In this document: piece by piece, positions 20,001 through 31,000 of the stretch
Layout: every line of letters starts with the position of its first letter
How positions within the stretch are numbered: the stretch's first letter is position 1
Source of the DNA: Pseudomonadota bacterium
GTDB taxonomy: Bacteria; Pseudomonadota; Gammaproteobacteria; Xanthomonadales; Ahniellaceae
Length of the DNA stretch: 64,000 nt
Assembly: GCA_022843465.1 (NCBI GenBank)
Contig: JALHNO010000011.1
Location: 36,582-100,581, forward strand
Reading direction: 5' to 3'
Notes under the pieces: generated by a model
The model's input: the letters and a program-made list of their open reading frames with translations, nothing else
Told to the model about the DNA's origin: nothing
The model's database searches: none
Translations under genes and position numbers: made by a program

Positions 20001-21926
20001 CCGCACAGCGGCGAACGCCTGTACCGCACCGGCGACATGGGGCGCTACCGTGGCGACGGCGAGATCGAGTTCCTCGGCCGCCGCGATTCCCAGGTCAAGA
20101 TCCAGGGTTACCGGGTAGAACTGGGCGAGATCGAAAGCGTGCTCGATCAGCACGATGAGGTTGCCCACAGCACCGCCCACGTGGTCCTGCAACGCAATGG
20201 CAGCAGCAGTCTGGTCGGCTACGTGGTACCGGCGTCGACTGCCGCCGAGGGCGGATCAAGCGGAACCCTGAGCGACCCCGCAGAACGGCTCGCGTTCACC
20301 CTTTCGGCACGCAGCCTGCGCGACGACCTTGCGCGCGCCACACGTGTGCTGCTCCGACAACCGGAGGCCGTGTTTGCTGGCGGCGGACAGGCGCCGGAGG
20401 CAATGCGCACGGGCGGCGAGCAGGCGGCACTCGGATGCTGGCTGGGCGCGCTGGCGCGGCTTCCCGTCACTGGCGCGGCCCTTGGCAAACACTACTATCC
20501 CTCTGCGGGCAGCCTGTATCCGGTCCAGGTCTACCTGGCGATCGGCCAGGCGCGGCCTGGTATCGCGGCCGGTGCCTACTACTACCATCCGCTCGAACAC
20601 GCGCTCTGCCGACTCGGCGATGTGCCGGCCGACCTGCCACTGACGCTTGCGCTGGTCGGCGAACACGCCGCGATCACGCCGCTCTATGGTGCCGAGGCGG
20701 CGCCATTCTGTGCGCTGGAAGCGGGTTACATGCAGCAGCTTCTCGAAGGCAATGGCCGCGCCTATGGCTGGCGACGCAGCGGATTGACGCTCGATGAGCA
20801 GGCGCCCTCCTGGTTGCCGCTGAGCCCGACTCAGCATTGTCTGGCAGTTACGCGGTGGACCTACAACGACGACGGCGAACACGCCGGCGCCGGCCAGGTG
20901 ATTCCGCTGCTGGCGCGACAAAGCTATCGCGCGTTTCAGGGCGCTGCGGAACAACTTGAGCACCTGCCCGCACTGCTGGCACGGGTGGATGGGCCTGCGC
21001 AACTGCTGGTCTATCGCAAGAACGGACACGGCGGCACCCTCAGCCGCCTGCACGCAGGCAAACTGGCGGACATCGTGACGGTCGATGCCGCTTCGGCGCC
21101 GGTATTGCACGGCCTCAACCGTGGCATTTTCGCCGGGGCCAGCTTTGCACTGATGCTGACAAGCGACGCCGAGGCCGATGCGCTGGAACTGCACAACGCC
21201 GGTCGCACGGGTCAGTTGCTGATGACCGAGTCGCCAGCATTCGGCCTCGGCCTCTGCGCAGTCGGCAGCATCGATTCGGGCGCACTGTTTGCGGCTGCCG
21301 GGTTGCCAGCGTCGACCCGGGTGGTGCATGCCTTCATCGGCGGCGCCATCAGCGCGCAGCAGTCCAGCCAGTGGGCACCCTACAACGCCGGATCGGCGCT
21401 GGACGACTTGCCGGCACGGCTCAGGCAATACCTCGCCGAGCGCCTGCCCTCCTACATGGTACCGGCCCAGATCCTGCTGCTTGACGCCATTCCGCTGTCC
21501 AGCAATGGCAAGGTCGACCGCCGGGCACTGCCGGTACCCGAGGCCGCTGCACAACAGCAGCGCGCGCATCAGCCGCCCACGAGCGAACTCGAGCTGAAAC
21601 TTGCCGCACTCTGGTGCCAGCTGCTGGGCCTGGATCAGGTTGGCATCAACGACAACTTCTTCGAGATCGGCGGAAACTCGATGCTGCTGATCCAGGCGCA
21701 CCGAAGACTGCAGGAGACCCTGGGTCGCACGATTGCCATCGTCGACCTGTTCCGTCATTCCGACATCGCTGGACTGGCGCGCCACCTGCAGGGAGCAGCG
21801 GTGCAAAGCCCACTGGATTCAGCGACCGGCCTGGAGCCGGCGCGCAGTCAGGCGCAGCGCCAGCGCGCCGCGCTCCAGCAACAACGCGGGCGAGCGCGGC
21901 CGAAGCCGGCGCCACACACCGAGTAG
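10998..21926 (+). CDS. NRPS: dock-C-A-PCP-C-A-PCP-Cy-A(Ox)-PCP
   Basis: A trimodular NRPS of 3,642 residues. Order: TubC-type N-terminal docking domain (1-55); C1 with HHIVADF at 185; A1 about 520-1000; PCP Ser1064; C2 with HHIVFDG at 1253; A2; PCP Ser2110; heterocyclization domain with DALIADGWS from 2302; A3 from about 2630; PCP Ser3561. A flavin-dependent oxidase domain of about 390 residues (about 3082-3468, YPSAGSLYPVQ) interrupts A3 between the A8 and A9 motifs, as in epothilone and myxothiazol synthetases. Pocket residues read by eye: A1 D-L-M-V-V-A-L-T-Y (uncertain, small residue?), A2 D-A-W-F-L-G-H-V-V (Leu-like), A3 D-L-Y-N-M-S-L-I-W (Cys). The Cy-A-Ox module should give a thiazole. 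ATG overlaps the previous stop as ATGA. The Arg/Gln-rich C-terminal tail may dock to the next KS. Confidence 0.95.
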   Translation: MSIESLVREIRQSGVELWLDAGNLKLRGPKAALTTDLVDRLRSSKPLVIDWLRENADSDQPLSSAQASLWTLYQLHPQGADYNIAYAIQLHSAVDPEALGRAFAKLVERHDVLRMRFANSEKGPRQQQIVALSVKPVCVDTSDAGLAAALQASIDQPYALEQGPPIRLHLLRSEGEDRLLVLGVHHIVADFLSMEILLDELAALYLSARDGGEARLQRPARTYADCIEEEQRYLASERAERDWQYWQQQLQGELPLLDLLPHRHRTSANDRRGDTLRLQWDADLTTAIRTAAAAQGVSVYSFLMAIYYVLLAKCSGQNDLVVGMPSTDRSENAAGNVVGHFINSLPIRLEYDGATCLDVWLKKVQAAVLGGIEHREFPFPNLVQRLAPERDPDHFPVFQTLFNWNQARRPQNGLDVLRGTDVFGAIELATSNGVNGATCDLALTIADQGSELGCTWNFVSWLYPRSFVSRIADAYRCLVEQAIAAPQRRLDQFRLLSTGVDQASFRLVAEHPDAPAPEYLMHQRFVEQAARTPDAIAVIDGDRQLSYATLDAQSARIARHLVARGAGPEQRIGLLLPRSAETIAAILGVLRSGAAYVPLDPKYPLTRLNQIVDSARPLLVIDSADVADLPLACTDRCNLGELLACEPAMAESIAIDPALTPAHLAYLIYTSGSTGTPKGAALLHGNAAALIEWALQEFNPQQRAGVLGSTSISFDLSVMEIFCALSGGTTLILVDHLFELPTGPLLDAITMIVSIPTLIDALARQRPLPPNTRSIVLAGEATSRRVADALYAALPDADVHNLYGPTEDTTYDAGAIVPKTGTARPSLGRPQPFRHAYVFDAGMNPLPADVCGEIYLGGAGLARGYYGRPDLTAERFLPDPYATIPGSRIYRSGDLGMISADGDFHCLGRLDRQVKVRGFRIELEEIERAIAGLADVVEAHVGISPGRDGTPRIVAYIVTSASKQSVEYFEQELGQRLPHYMLPARYVWLPVLPRLPNRKLDRRALPDPDQHGTEAHSAVDHDGTAATRPALSAIEQLVTGAWCDVLGIEAVAAHSHFFRLGGHSLLAAQVVARVNRALGTALAANSVLEAPVFGDFMQHVSAAQADSLQRAARGLSDAALVHHEATPTTVSYAQRRMWLLDSLATSERYAYNIPIVLKLEGPLDCERLCRSIDRHIQRHPSLRTRFVQRDGALHAEVLALPEVTLEVEYAGDDWQTIIAASARQPFDLARGPLFALRLLRTGENQHVLLLNIHHIVFDGYSTGILIDELVSAYSDDASASPRAAALSYADYAEWQQRWLDESRLDAQLAYWTRALDGAPTLLELPADHARPKRSSHRGDIVACTLPAALAERLRKLARQSDSTLFMLLYAAFTLLLSRYARQQDLIVGTPFNNRNHVLLNDVVGMFVNTLPVRTTVVPETRFADHLASVRRTLLDAYAHADLPFDRLVEVLQPERVASHNPLVQITFALEHIERLSFRGGDLDWTMVDLPQQAAKFDLSLQMRECAGELSAHFTYNTDLYTPERIAAMARHWQQLLEAIVAEPRARMHSLQFVGAAERAWLLDQVNDSALAHDVQTSVAQRILAIAAARPNAIALSDSAGDCSYAELVADATRVAGALRAAGVASEDRIAVCMSMRRDAVVAMLGVMLAGAAYVPIDRSTPAQRVAAVCADAAARLAICDELSHGLIPAGVARASVAELVARNASPTVIGVHPEQLAYVIFTSGSSGLPKGVAISHAALLNLVHWHVQRYAVDAQSRTTQIAGFGFDAAVWEIWPTLTAGGCLLIAHEDTRLDPRRLLNWLTSERADIAFLPTPLAESLLRLDESASLPLRALLTGGDRLTVAAPAESRFSLVNHYGPTENAVVATAHSVASGESMPAIGAPIGNVRAYVLDAALNPVPAGLIGELYLAGDSLARGYVGRAGWTAERFLPAPFSDTPGARMYRTGDLVTRDPAGQLHFRGRADGQIKLRGYRIELDEIRIALEACAEVSAAAVRLHAPETGAAYIAAWIVASVGSEMRGLAARLRSQLAERLPDYMLPFALTPLERLPLTANGKVDYRALPAPQPIDGGVPRTIAPRTPQEELLVGLWESLIGYSPIGVTDNFFDVGGHSLLAMQIATRIQEATGRECTVRTLLDHPTVAQLATVLARASELSGDALPVLVARPDERFEPFPLTAIQQTYLVGRQGIYELGDIATQAYSEVDVHALEPERVNLAWRKLIDRHEMLRMVLTDDLQQRILPEVPLYQVQIEDLASGSAEAEQQRLLEIRREMSESVRSGHQWPLFENRITRLGNGRWRMHTTIDALIADGWSTQLLMREFLDCYFDHEEALAPLSVSYRDYVLTEEKIRDTSAYTRSRDYWTARVDTLPGPPELPLRQTRLEQARGRFKRRSAQLPAPQWQALQQGARALGLTPTNLLLATYARTLAAWSASPRFTLNLTLFNRLPLHPQVNGLVGDFTSLTLLEVDATAPDFAHFAQRLQQQLWADLDHKHYSGVDMLRELARARADGKRAVMPVVFTSSLAHSAAGEHGSNLQERLQSFVAGDEFGSSQTSQVWIDHVVMEVDGQLLLTWEAVDDLFEAGVLDAMFSSYVEALQHLAQQDLMKLHRSSARVPAVQAERRALMNATGTAISDQSLHQLVRAQARRTPDRIAVIADDIQISYRQLWNAVSTLAASLRRQAVQPNQLVAVCMHKGWEQIVACLAIQQAGAAYLPLDAALPPARRTQLLASGEVAIVLTQADVRPDSGDGRAWVVVEQVLLTQAEAVELDDIQGINDLAYVIFTSGSTGMPKGVMIDHRGAVNTILDINRRWNIGADDRVLALSALSFDLSVYDIFGLLAVGGAIVLPGRDQVRDPEAWARLMASHQVTVFNAVPALMQLLVDTDSNRMLAPSLRLVMMSGDWIPVELPARIRRAAPHQAIEIIGLGGATEASIWSNYHTIKSVDPEWKSIPYGRPLANQWFHVLDGDLQPCPDWVPGDLYIGGIGLAQGYWRDPAKTAASFIRHPHSGERLYRTGDMGRYRGDGEIEFLGRRDSQVKIQGYRVELGEIESVLDQHDEVAHSTAHVVLQRNGSSSLVGYVVPASTAAEGGSSGTLSDPAERLAFTLSARSLRDDLARATRVLLRQPEAVFAGGGQAPEAMRTGGEQAALGCWLGALARLPVTGAALGKHYYPSAGSLYPVQVYLAIGQARPGIAAGAYYYHPLEHALCRLGDVPADLPLTLALVGEHAAITPLYGAEAAPFCALEAGYMQQLLEGNGRAYGWRRSGLTLDEQAPSWLPLSPTQHCLAVTRWTYNDDGEHAGAGQVIPLLARQSYRAFQGAAEQLEHLPALLARVDGPAQLLVYRKNGHGGTLSRLHAGKLADIVTVDAASAPVLHGLNRGIFAGASFALMLTSDAEADALELHNAGRTGQLLMTESPAFGLGLCAVGSIDSGALFAAAGLPASTRVVHAFIGGAISAQQSSQWAPYNAGSALDDLPARLRQYLAERLPSYMVPAQILLLDAIPLSSNGKVDRRALPVPEAAAQQQRAHQPPTSELELKLAALWCQLLGLDQVGINDNFFEIGGNSMLLIQAHRRLQETLGRTIAIVDLFRHSDIAGLARHLQGAAVQSPLDSATGLEPARSQAQRQRAALQQQRGRARPKPAPHTE

Positions 21927-22019
21927 TCGGGCATCACCCGCGCAATGGCCGGAGCCTGATGGCCCGGCCTTGTGCGAACCCTGCCTGCAGGCAATGAACA
22001 ACACATCGAGAAAGCAATA

Positions 22020-25000
22020 ATGGATAGTGCGCGCTACAGCGATCAGGTTTTGCAGTCCGTTGCCATCATCGGCATGGCCGGCCGGTTTCCCGGCGCTGAC
22101 GACCTTGCGACGTTCTGGCGCAATGTCGCCAATGGCGTCGAGTCGGTAGAGACCGTCAGCGACGAGCAGTTGCTCGCTCTGGGCGTCGACGCCGACCTGC
22201 TCGCTGATCCAAGATATGTCAAGCGTACGAGCCGGCTCAGCGATGTCCGCGGCTTCGATGCGGAGCTGTTCGATATCAGCCCGCGCGAGGCGGAGATCAC
22301 CGATCCACAGCATCGCCTGCTGCTTGAATGCGCCTACGAGGCGATCGAGCATGCTGGCTACAATCCATTCGGACTGACTGCCCAGGTCGGCGTCTACGCG
22401 GGCGTCAGCATGAGCGATTACCTGATCGCCAATGTCGCGGTACAGCCCGACTTTCTCGCATCCATTGATGGACTGCAGTTGCTCGTCGGCAGCGACAAGA
22501 GCTACGCCTGTACACGCATTTCGCACAAGCTGAATCTGCAGGGACCCAGTGTCGCCATCGACTCTGCATGCTCGACCTCGCTGGTGGCGGTCCACATGGC
22601 GGCAAAGGCACTGCTGACCCACGAGTGCGATATGGCGCTCGCCGGCGGTGCCAAGGTCGCCGTGCCGCATGGCACCGGCTACCTGTATCAGCCAGGCAGC
22701 ATCCTGTCTGCGGATGGTTCGTGCCGGCCGTTCGATGCCGCCGCCGGTGGCACCCTGCACGGCAGCGGCGTCGGCATCGTGCTGCTGAAACGACTGGCCG
22801 ATGCACTCGACGACGGTGACACCATCCATGCGGTCATCCGCGGCTCGGCAATAAACAACGACGGCAGTCGCAAGATCGGCTACACCGCTCCCGGTGTCCA
22901 GGGTCAGGCGCGCGTGATCGCACAGGCGCTGGCGGTCGCTGACGTCGAGCCCGCCAGCATCGGCTATCTCGAGTCCCACGGAACCGGCACCAGCCTGGGT
23001 GACCCGATCGAGATTGCCGCACTGAGCGAAGCATTCCTCGAGGCAGGACCGTTGGCGGCCAACTGCGCCCTGGGATCACTCAAGGGCAATATCGGTCATC
23101 TCGATGTCGCCGCCGGCGTCGCCGGACTGATCAAGACCACGCTGGTGCTGCAGCAGGCACAGCTTCCCCCCAGCGTCGGTTTTCGCCGGCCGAATCCGGA
23201 AATCGCATTCGCCGAAACACCGTTCTTCGTCAATCAGTCGCTCAAGCCCTGGGACGGCCCCTTGCCGCGTCGCGCCGGCGTGAGTTCGTTCGGAATCGGC
23301 GGCACCAATGCGCACGTGGTGCTGGAACAGGCCCCGGAGTTGCCAACACCGGTCGCTGCCGTCGAACGTCCGCTGCATCTGGTTCGTCTGTCCGCACGCA
23401 GTGCGACGGCACTGGACGCGCTGCGTGTCCGCTTTGTCGAATTCCTTGCCGATCCCGATCGACAGCAGGCCGACATCGCCGACATTGCCTTCACCGCAAA
23501 TACCGGCCGCGCCGAGTTTGCGCACCGGCTGACCGTGACCGGGCGTTGCCGGGCAGAAATCGCCGCTGCGCTTGCCGATCCGCGCAGTCCATCGGTGCGA
23601 CAGGGCATCTGCATGACGCCCCGCGGCGATCGCCTGGCCTTTCTGTTCACCGGGCAAGGCGCACAGTACGCCGGCATGGGCCGCGCGTTGTACACCAGCT
23701 ACCCGCCCTTCCGCGCCCGCCTCGATGCCCTGGCGGAACTGATGGCGCGCCATCTGCCGCTGGCGTTGACCGACGTACTGTGGGGTGCCCACTGCGACCA
23801 GCTGAACGACACCCGCTATACACAACCCGCCCTGTTCGCCTTGCAACTGGCGCTCGCGCAGACCTGGAGCGAGGACTTCGGCGTGCGGGCCGATGTCATG
23901 ATGGGACATAGTGTCGGAGAGGTCAGCGCGGCTTGCCATGCCGGCGTCTTTTCCGCGGCCGACGGCATGCGGCTGATCTGCGCGCGCGCCGCGGCAATGG
24001 CCGAACACAGCGCACCGGGTGCGATGTGCTCGCTGGCGCTTTCCGTCGCCGATACCCGCCAGCATCTGCGCGCAGCCGGCGTCGATCTGGCGATCGCGGC
24101 GATCAATGGCCCGCACAGCACCGTGGTCTCCGGTACGCCGGAGGCAATCTCGGCACTGTGCGTACGCCTGGACATCGAAAAGATTGGCTATCTCGTCTTG
24201 CCGATGCAACGCGCCTTCCATTCGGCCATGATGGAGCCGGCCCTGGATGCCTTCCGCGCTGAACTTGCCGGGATCGAGTTCCAGACGCCGCGCTGTCCGC
24301 TGGTGTCAAACGTGAGCGGCCTGCCCGAAACCACACGGCTGGCTTCGGCCGACTACTGGATCGAACAGGCGCGGGCCACCGTGCAGTTTGAAAAATGCAT
24401 GCACAGCCTGCAGCAGATGGGCGTGCGCGTGCACCTCGAAATCGGCCCGCGCGCCACCCTGGTCAAGCTGGGCCGCAGCTGTGTCCAAAACGAACCGGAG
24501 TCACCGACAAAGGCGCTGTGGCTCTCCAGCCTGGAATCCGTTGATGGTGACTGGCAGTCCCTGCTCGATGCAATTGCCGTGCTGCACGTCAATGGCGTGG
24601 CAATCGACTGGCATGGCTACGACGCCGCCTATCCGCGCCGACGCGCAACCCTGCCAACCTATCCGTTCCAGCGCCAGCCGCACTGGTGCCTGCCCGATGC
24701 CATTCCACAAGCCGGGGCCGGGCACAACTCCGGACGTGGCGCCGGCAACACGACGATCGCGCAACCCGCAGCCCAGGCAGCAGCTGCCCGTGTAGCCGCC
24801 GGGACATCGACCGGCAGCGGGTCCGACGACTTTGCGGGTCGCGTCGCAGCCATCTGGTGCGATCTGCTGGGGCTCCCTGCAGTCGCCGACGATGACGACT
24901 TCTTTGCCCTCGGCGGCCATTCGCTGCTGGTCGTGCAACTGGTGGCCCGCGTAGAACGTGATTTCGGCATCGCATTGCCGATGAATGCCGTGGTACAAAA

Positions 25001-28000
25001 TCCGCGCCTGAGCGAATTCGTCGTCACCCTGGCTCATCTGCAGGAATGTGGCAGCGCTCCGGTGGAACTGCCCACGGTCGTAGCCGACCCGGCGCATGCG
25101 TACGATCGCTTCCCGCTGGTTGATCTGCAGCAGGCGTTCTACCTCGGCCGCTCCAATGAGTTCGGCCTCGGTGGCGTCTCCACCCATCTCTATTTTGAAC
25201 TGGCACCACCCCACTTTGACCCCGAGCGCTTTGTCGCTGCCTGGAACGCACTGATCGCCCGTCACGGCATGCTGCGCGCGATCATCCTCGACGAGAACGA
25301 ACAACGCGTACTCGAATCGGTGCCGCACTATCCGGTCGAGCGCTATGACTTCGCCGATCTCCCGGATGCGCTACCGGCACATCTGGACCGCATCCGGGAC
25401 GAGATGTCGCATCAGGTTCGGCCAGCAGACCAGTGGCCGCTGTTCGACGTGCGGATGACCCGCGAGAGCAGCAGCCGCTGGCGCATCCATTTCAGCATCG
25501 ATCTGCTGATGCTCGACGTGCGCAGCAACCAGATTCTGTTCCGCGACCTTGACATGCTGTACCAGGGACAGCATCACGAACTCCCGGCGCTGCCGATCGA
25601 GTTCCGCGACTACGTACTGGCACGCCGCAACATCGTCGAGGGTGAGCGCCAAAGGGCGGCGCGCGCGTACTGGATGGAGCGTGTACCGACCATGCCGCTG
25701 GCGCCCAATCTGCCCCTGGTCGGCAACCCGGCCGATCTCCACAAACCCGGGTTTGCGCGCCGCATCGAATTGATCGAAACCCAGCGTTGGCATCGCCTGC
25801 GCCGGCGCGCCCAGGGCATCGGCGTGACCCCTTCGGCACTGCTGATGACAGTCTATGGTCTGGTCATTGCGCGCTGGAGCAAGCGCCCCGACTTCACCCT
25901 CAACGTCACCATGTTCGACCGGCTTCCCCTGCATCCCTGTGTCAACGAACTGGTTGGCGACTTCACCACGCTCAGCCTGATGAGTGTCGACTACTCGACG
26001 GAAATGCCGTTGAAAGAGCGCGCACGGGCGCTGCAGCGCCAACTCTGGCGCGACGTCGAGCACAGCAGTTTCAGCGGCGTGCAGGTGCTGCGCGAACTCA
26101 CCCGTCACCACGGCGGCGAACAGATCACCATGCCGGTGGTGTTCACCAGCGCGTTGCCACTGGACGCCGAGCACGGCCGCGAAGTCGGCGACGAATCCCT
26201 GTTCAACGGGATCGAGGACGGTTACGCCATCTCGCAGACGCCGCAGGTATGGATCGACCATGTCGCCTCCGAGGAAGACGGGCGCCTGATTCTCAGTTGG
26301 GACGCCATCGACGAAATGTTTCCTGCCGGCATGCTGGATGACATGTTCTCCGCCTACGTCGGCATCGTCACCGCGCTGGCTGACGGTGACGAACTCTGGA
26401 CTGCATCCAGAATCGATCTCCTGCCCGAGCGGCAACGGGCGATCCGTGATGCCGCCAATGCAACTGCGGCACCCTATCCGGAACAATCCCTGGCCGCGGC
26501 AATCCATCATCAGGCACTGCTGACACCGGATGCGCCAGCGATACTCTCACGCGCGCGAAACTTGAGTTATGGCGAGCTCTACGGCCGCGCCTCCTACTGG
26601 GCAGCGGAACTGCAGCGTCTTGAGGTGCAACCTGACGAACTGGTTGCGGTGCTGATGGAGAAGGGCTGGCAGCAGGTAGTTGCCGCACTCGCCATCCAGC
26701 TGGCCGGTGCAGCCTACATGCCGATTGACGCCCACCAGCCGCATGACCGTCGCCAACAACTGGTCAACCTGGGCCAGCCGCGCATCGCATTGACGCAACC
26801 GGATTTCGAACAGAGTGCGCGCGGCCATGACGGCCTGATCGTGCTCTGCGTGAGCGAGGACAGCGCGCAGGTTGCTGCACCACAGCCACCCGCGATCCGC
26901 AGCGATCGCGACCTCGGCTGTGTGCTGTTCACATCGGGCTCAACCGGTGTGCCCAAGGGCGTGATGATCGAGCACCGTGCCGCAGCGAACACCATGGTGG
27001 ATGTCAACGCACGCTTCAACGTGACCGCAAGGGATCGCGCCCTGGCAGTCTCCTCGCTGGGCTTTGACCTGTCCATCTTCGATCTGTTCGGCATGCTGGC
27101 CGCCGGTGGTGCCCTGGTCGTGCCGGCGCACGATGAACTCAAGGACCCGGCTGCACTGGCGGCGCTGATGCGCGAATTCGGGGTTACCATCATCAACAGC
27201 GTACCGGCCATGCTGGACATGCTGGTCGATCATCATGAGGTGGCCGGGCAGCCGCTGCCGACAGCGCTGCGTCTGGTGATGATGTCCGGCGACTTCATTC
27301 CGGTCAGCCTGCCCGGACGCATCTGGGCGCGCTCGCCACAGGTCCAGGTGGAGAGCCTGGGCGGGCCGACCGAAACCGTCACCTGGTGCATCGCTTATCC
27401 CGTTCGCCACGTCGATCCGGCCTGGCCGTCGATCCCCTACGGCAAGCCGATGCTGAACCGCACCTGCCATGTTCTCGATGATCGCTTCGAGGATCGTCCG
27501 GAATGGGTGCCCGGCGAAATCTGGGTCGGCAGCGACGGCGGCAACGCCCGCGGCTACTGGCAGGATGCGGAACGCACCGCAGCGGGCTTCGTCAGGCACC
27601 CGCGCAGCGCCGAGCTGATGTTCCGCACCGGCGATGTCGGCCGCTACCTGCCGGATGGCAATATCGAAATCCTCGGTCGCAGCGACTTCCAGGTCAAGGT
27701 CAACGGCTACCGCGTCGAACTCGGCGAAATCGAGGCCTTGATCGGCCGTGACCCGCGCGTACGCCGCGCCATTGTCGCCGCCAAGGAAGTCCATGCCGGA
27801 AGCAAGCAGGTTGTGGCCTATCTGCAGTTTGCCGAGGATCGCAATGACGAAGCGCTGCTGAACGAGCTGCGCACACGTTGCGTGGCGGCGCTACCCGATT
27901 ACATGGTGCCCGCCCACTTCATTGTGCTGGACAGCTTTCCACTGAGTCCGAATGGAAAGATCGATCGGGTTGCCCTGCCCTTGCCGACCAGCACGCCCGG

Positions 28001-31000
28001 CGACGGCATCGCGCTGGACCGCAGACAGGGACCGCGCGACGAACTCGAACAGAAGATCGCGGCGGTCTGGTGTGCCGTACTCGAACTCGACACGATTGGA
28101 GTATTCGAGAACTTTCTCGAACTCGGAGGGCATTCGCTGGTGGCTGCCCGGGTCGCTACGCGACTGCGCGAAGCACTCGGTGTGCCGATCGCGATCCGAA
28201 CCATCTTCGATCATCCGAATATCGCCGCACTTGCCGATGCTGTGCGCAGCCAGAAGCCGGCGCATGTGTTGCCTCCGGTTCTGCCAGGCACCGGCAACGC
28301 AGTGCAGCTGTCCTATGCCCAGCAGCGACTCTGGTTCATCGATCGCTTCGAACGCACGACCAGCGGGTATGCCGCGGCCTACAACATGCCGATCGTGCTG
28401 GCGTTGCAGGGGCACATCGACGACAACGCCATGCAGCGTGCGCTGTCGGCGATACTGGCGCGACACCATGTACTTCGTACCGGCATTGTCGAAGAAAATG
28501 GCAGGCCAGTCGCCAAGCTGGAAGCCGACGCAGTCCTGCCCTGGCGGGTGCTGCAGGTACCGGCCAACGTTGAACCGGCGAGCTGGACCGATGCCGCGGT
28601 ACTGGCCGAGTTCGAAACGCCCTTCGACCTTGCCAGACCGCCGCTGATGCGTGGCGTTCTGATTCATTGTGGCGACGACGAGCACGTCCTGGTGATCGGC
28701 ATGCACCACATCGTCACCGACGCCTGGTCGGCCGGACTGATGCTGCAGGAGCTGCAGGCACTGTATGCGGTGGAGCTGAGTAGCGAGTCGACGGTTCCGC
28801 CACCACCCGATCTTCAGTACGCCGATTTTGCGGCCTGGCAACGACAGGTATGGGACCAGGGCCTGATGAGCGCTCCGGAAACCTACTGGTTGCATGAGCT
28901 GTCGGCTCTGCCGGCGCCGCTGGTCCTGGCATCGGATCGACCACGCACTGCCCAACAAAGCTACGCCGGCGGTGCGCTGAGCTTCGAGATCGAGCCGAGC
29001 TTGACCGCAGCCGTACAGCAGTTTGCCCTGGCAAACGGCGCCACGCCGTTCATGGTCCATATGGCCGCGTTCAATCTGCTGCTGCACCGCTATACCGGGG
29101 CCAGCGACATCCTGGTCGGTACCGATTCTGCCAACCGCTTTCCGGGCGAGTCGGAGCGCATGCTGGGGTTCTTCATCAACCAGCTGGTCATTCGCACCCG
29201 GATCGACCCGCAGGCCGACGTCCGGCAGTTGCTGGCTTCGGTACGCGACAAGACCCTGCGCGCGTACGAACACGAGGCGATGCCATTCGACCGACTGCTT
29301 GACCGGCTGCAGATCGCGCGCGACCCGTCGACGACACCGCTGTTCCAGGTGAAGCTGAACATGCTCAGTGTGGACGACGCGACACTCGCGCTGCCCGGTC
29401 TGTCGGCGGCGCCGCGCCCGCACAATTTTTCAACGGTCCAGTACGATCTCGTCCTGACGCTGAAAGCCGATGGCGAACGTTTCATCGGCACCCTGCAGTA
29501 CCGGTCCGAGCTGTTTGCAGCAGCCCGGATGCAGGCCGCCATTGCGCACTATCTCGGCCTGCTGCGGGCGATGCTGGACCGTCCAGGTGCTGCCATCGCG
29601 CAACTCGACTATCTGGCCGACAGCGAGCAGCGCGCCCTGCTGGAGCGTCACCGCGCCCGCGCTGAACATCCCCAGCAACTGAGCATCGACCAGCGCGTCA
29701 GCCTCGCCGCGCGCCTGCGACCCGATGCGATTGCGCTGTCGGGCTCCGGCACGCTTTCCTACGCTGAGCTCGAGCAGCGCAGCAATGCACTGGCGGCCTG
29801 GCTGACGCAGCGTGTCGCGGTGGGCGCGCGGGTTGGTCTCTATCTGGAAGTTGGAATCAATCAGGTCATTGCCATCCTCGCCGTGCTCAAGGCCGGCGCC
29901 GCCTACGTACCGCTCGATTCGTACGCGCCTGCCGAGCGCATCGAGATGATTCTCGATGACAGCCAGCCGGTATTGATTCTCAGCGACCACATCACCATGG
30001 CGCACAATCCGCTGCCACAACGCCATGCCATCGCCTTGCTCGACACGCTCGATCTGTCGGCTAACGCGAGCTTTGTGTCGCGCGCCGCTCCGCAATTGCC
30101 TGCCTACGTCATCTACACATCCGGCACCACCGGGCGGCCGAATGGAGTGGTGGTCACGCACGCCCACGTCGGCCGTCTGCTCGACGCCTGCCAGGGCCAC
30201 TACCGGTTCGCCGCCGACGACGTCTGGACACTGTTCCACTCCTACGTATTCGACTTCACTGTCTGGGAACTGTGGGGCGCCCTGTGTCACGGCGGCCGCC
30301 TCGTCGTGGTGCCATACTGGGTGCGCCGCTCACCGCCCGACTTCTGGTCGCTGATCATCGACGAGGGCGTTACCGTACTGAGTCAGACACCCTCGGCATT
30401 CCGTCCGCTGATGCGGGTGGCGACCGCGGTCGACGCGCCGCGCGCGACGTCGCTGCGCTGGGTGGTGTTCGGCGGCGAGGCCCTCGAGTTGCAGAGCCTG
30501 CGACCCTGGTTCGAACGCTTTGGCGACGTCGCACCCCGCCTGGTCAACATGTACGGCATCACCGAGACCACCGTGCACGTCACCCTCAGGCCGCTGAGCG
30601 TGCGCGATCTGGATGTCCGCGCCAGCCTGATCGGCGCTCCCCTCGATGATCTGGGCCTCTATCTGCTGGACGCTGCGATGCGACCGGTGCCGGCAGGCGT
30701 CGATGGCGAGTTGTACGTCAGTGGCGCGGGCGTCGCGCCTGGCTATCTCGCGCGGCCCGCGCTGACCGCGCAACGTTTCGTCCCCGATCCCTATTCGACC
30801 ATCGCGGGCGCGCGCTTGTATCGCACCGGCGATATCGCCCGGCGCACACTTGACGGCGACCTCGAGTACGTTGGCCGCATCGATCATCAGGTCAAGATCC
30901 GTGGCCATCGCATCGAACTGGGCGAGATCGAGTCGCACCTCGCGCGCCACCCTGCCGTAGCGGAAACCCTGCTGATCGGAAGCCAGGATCAGCAAGGCCA

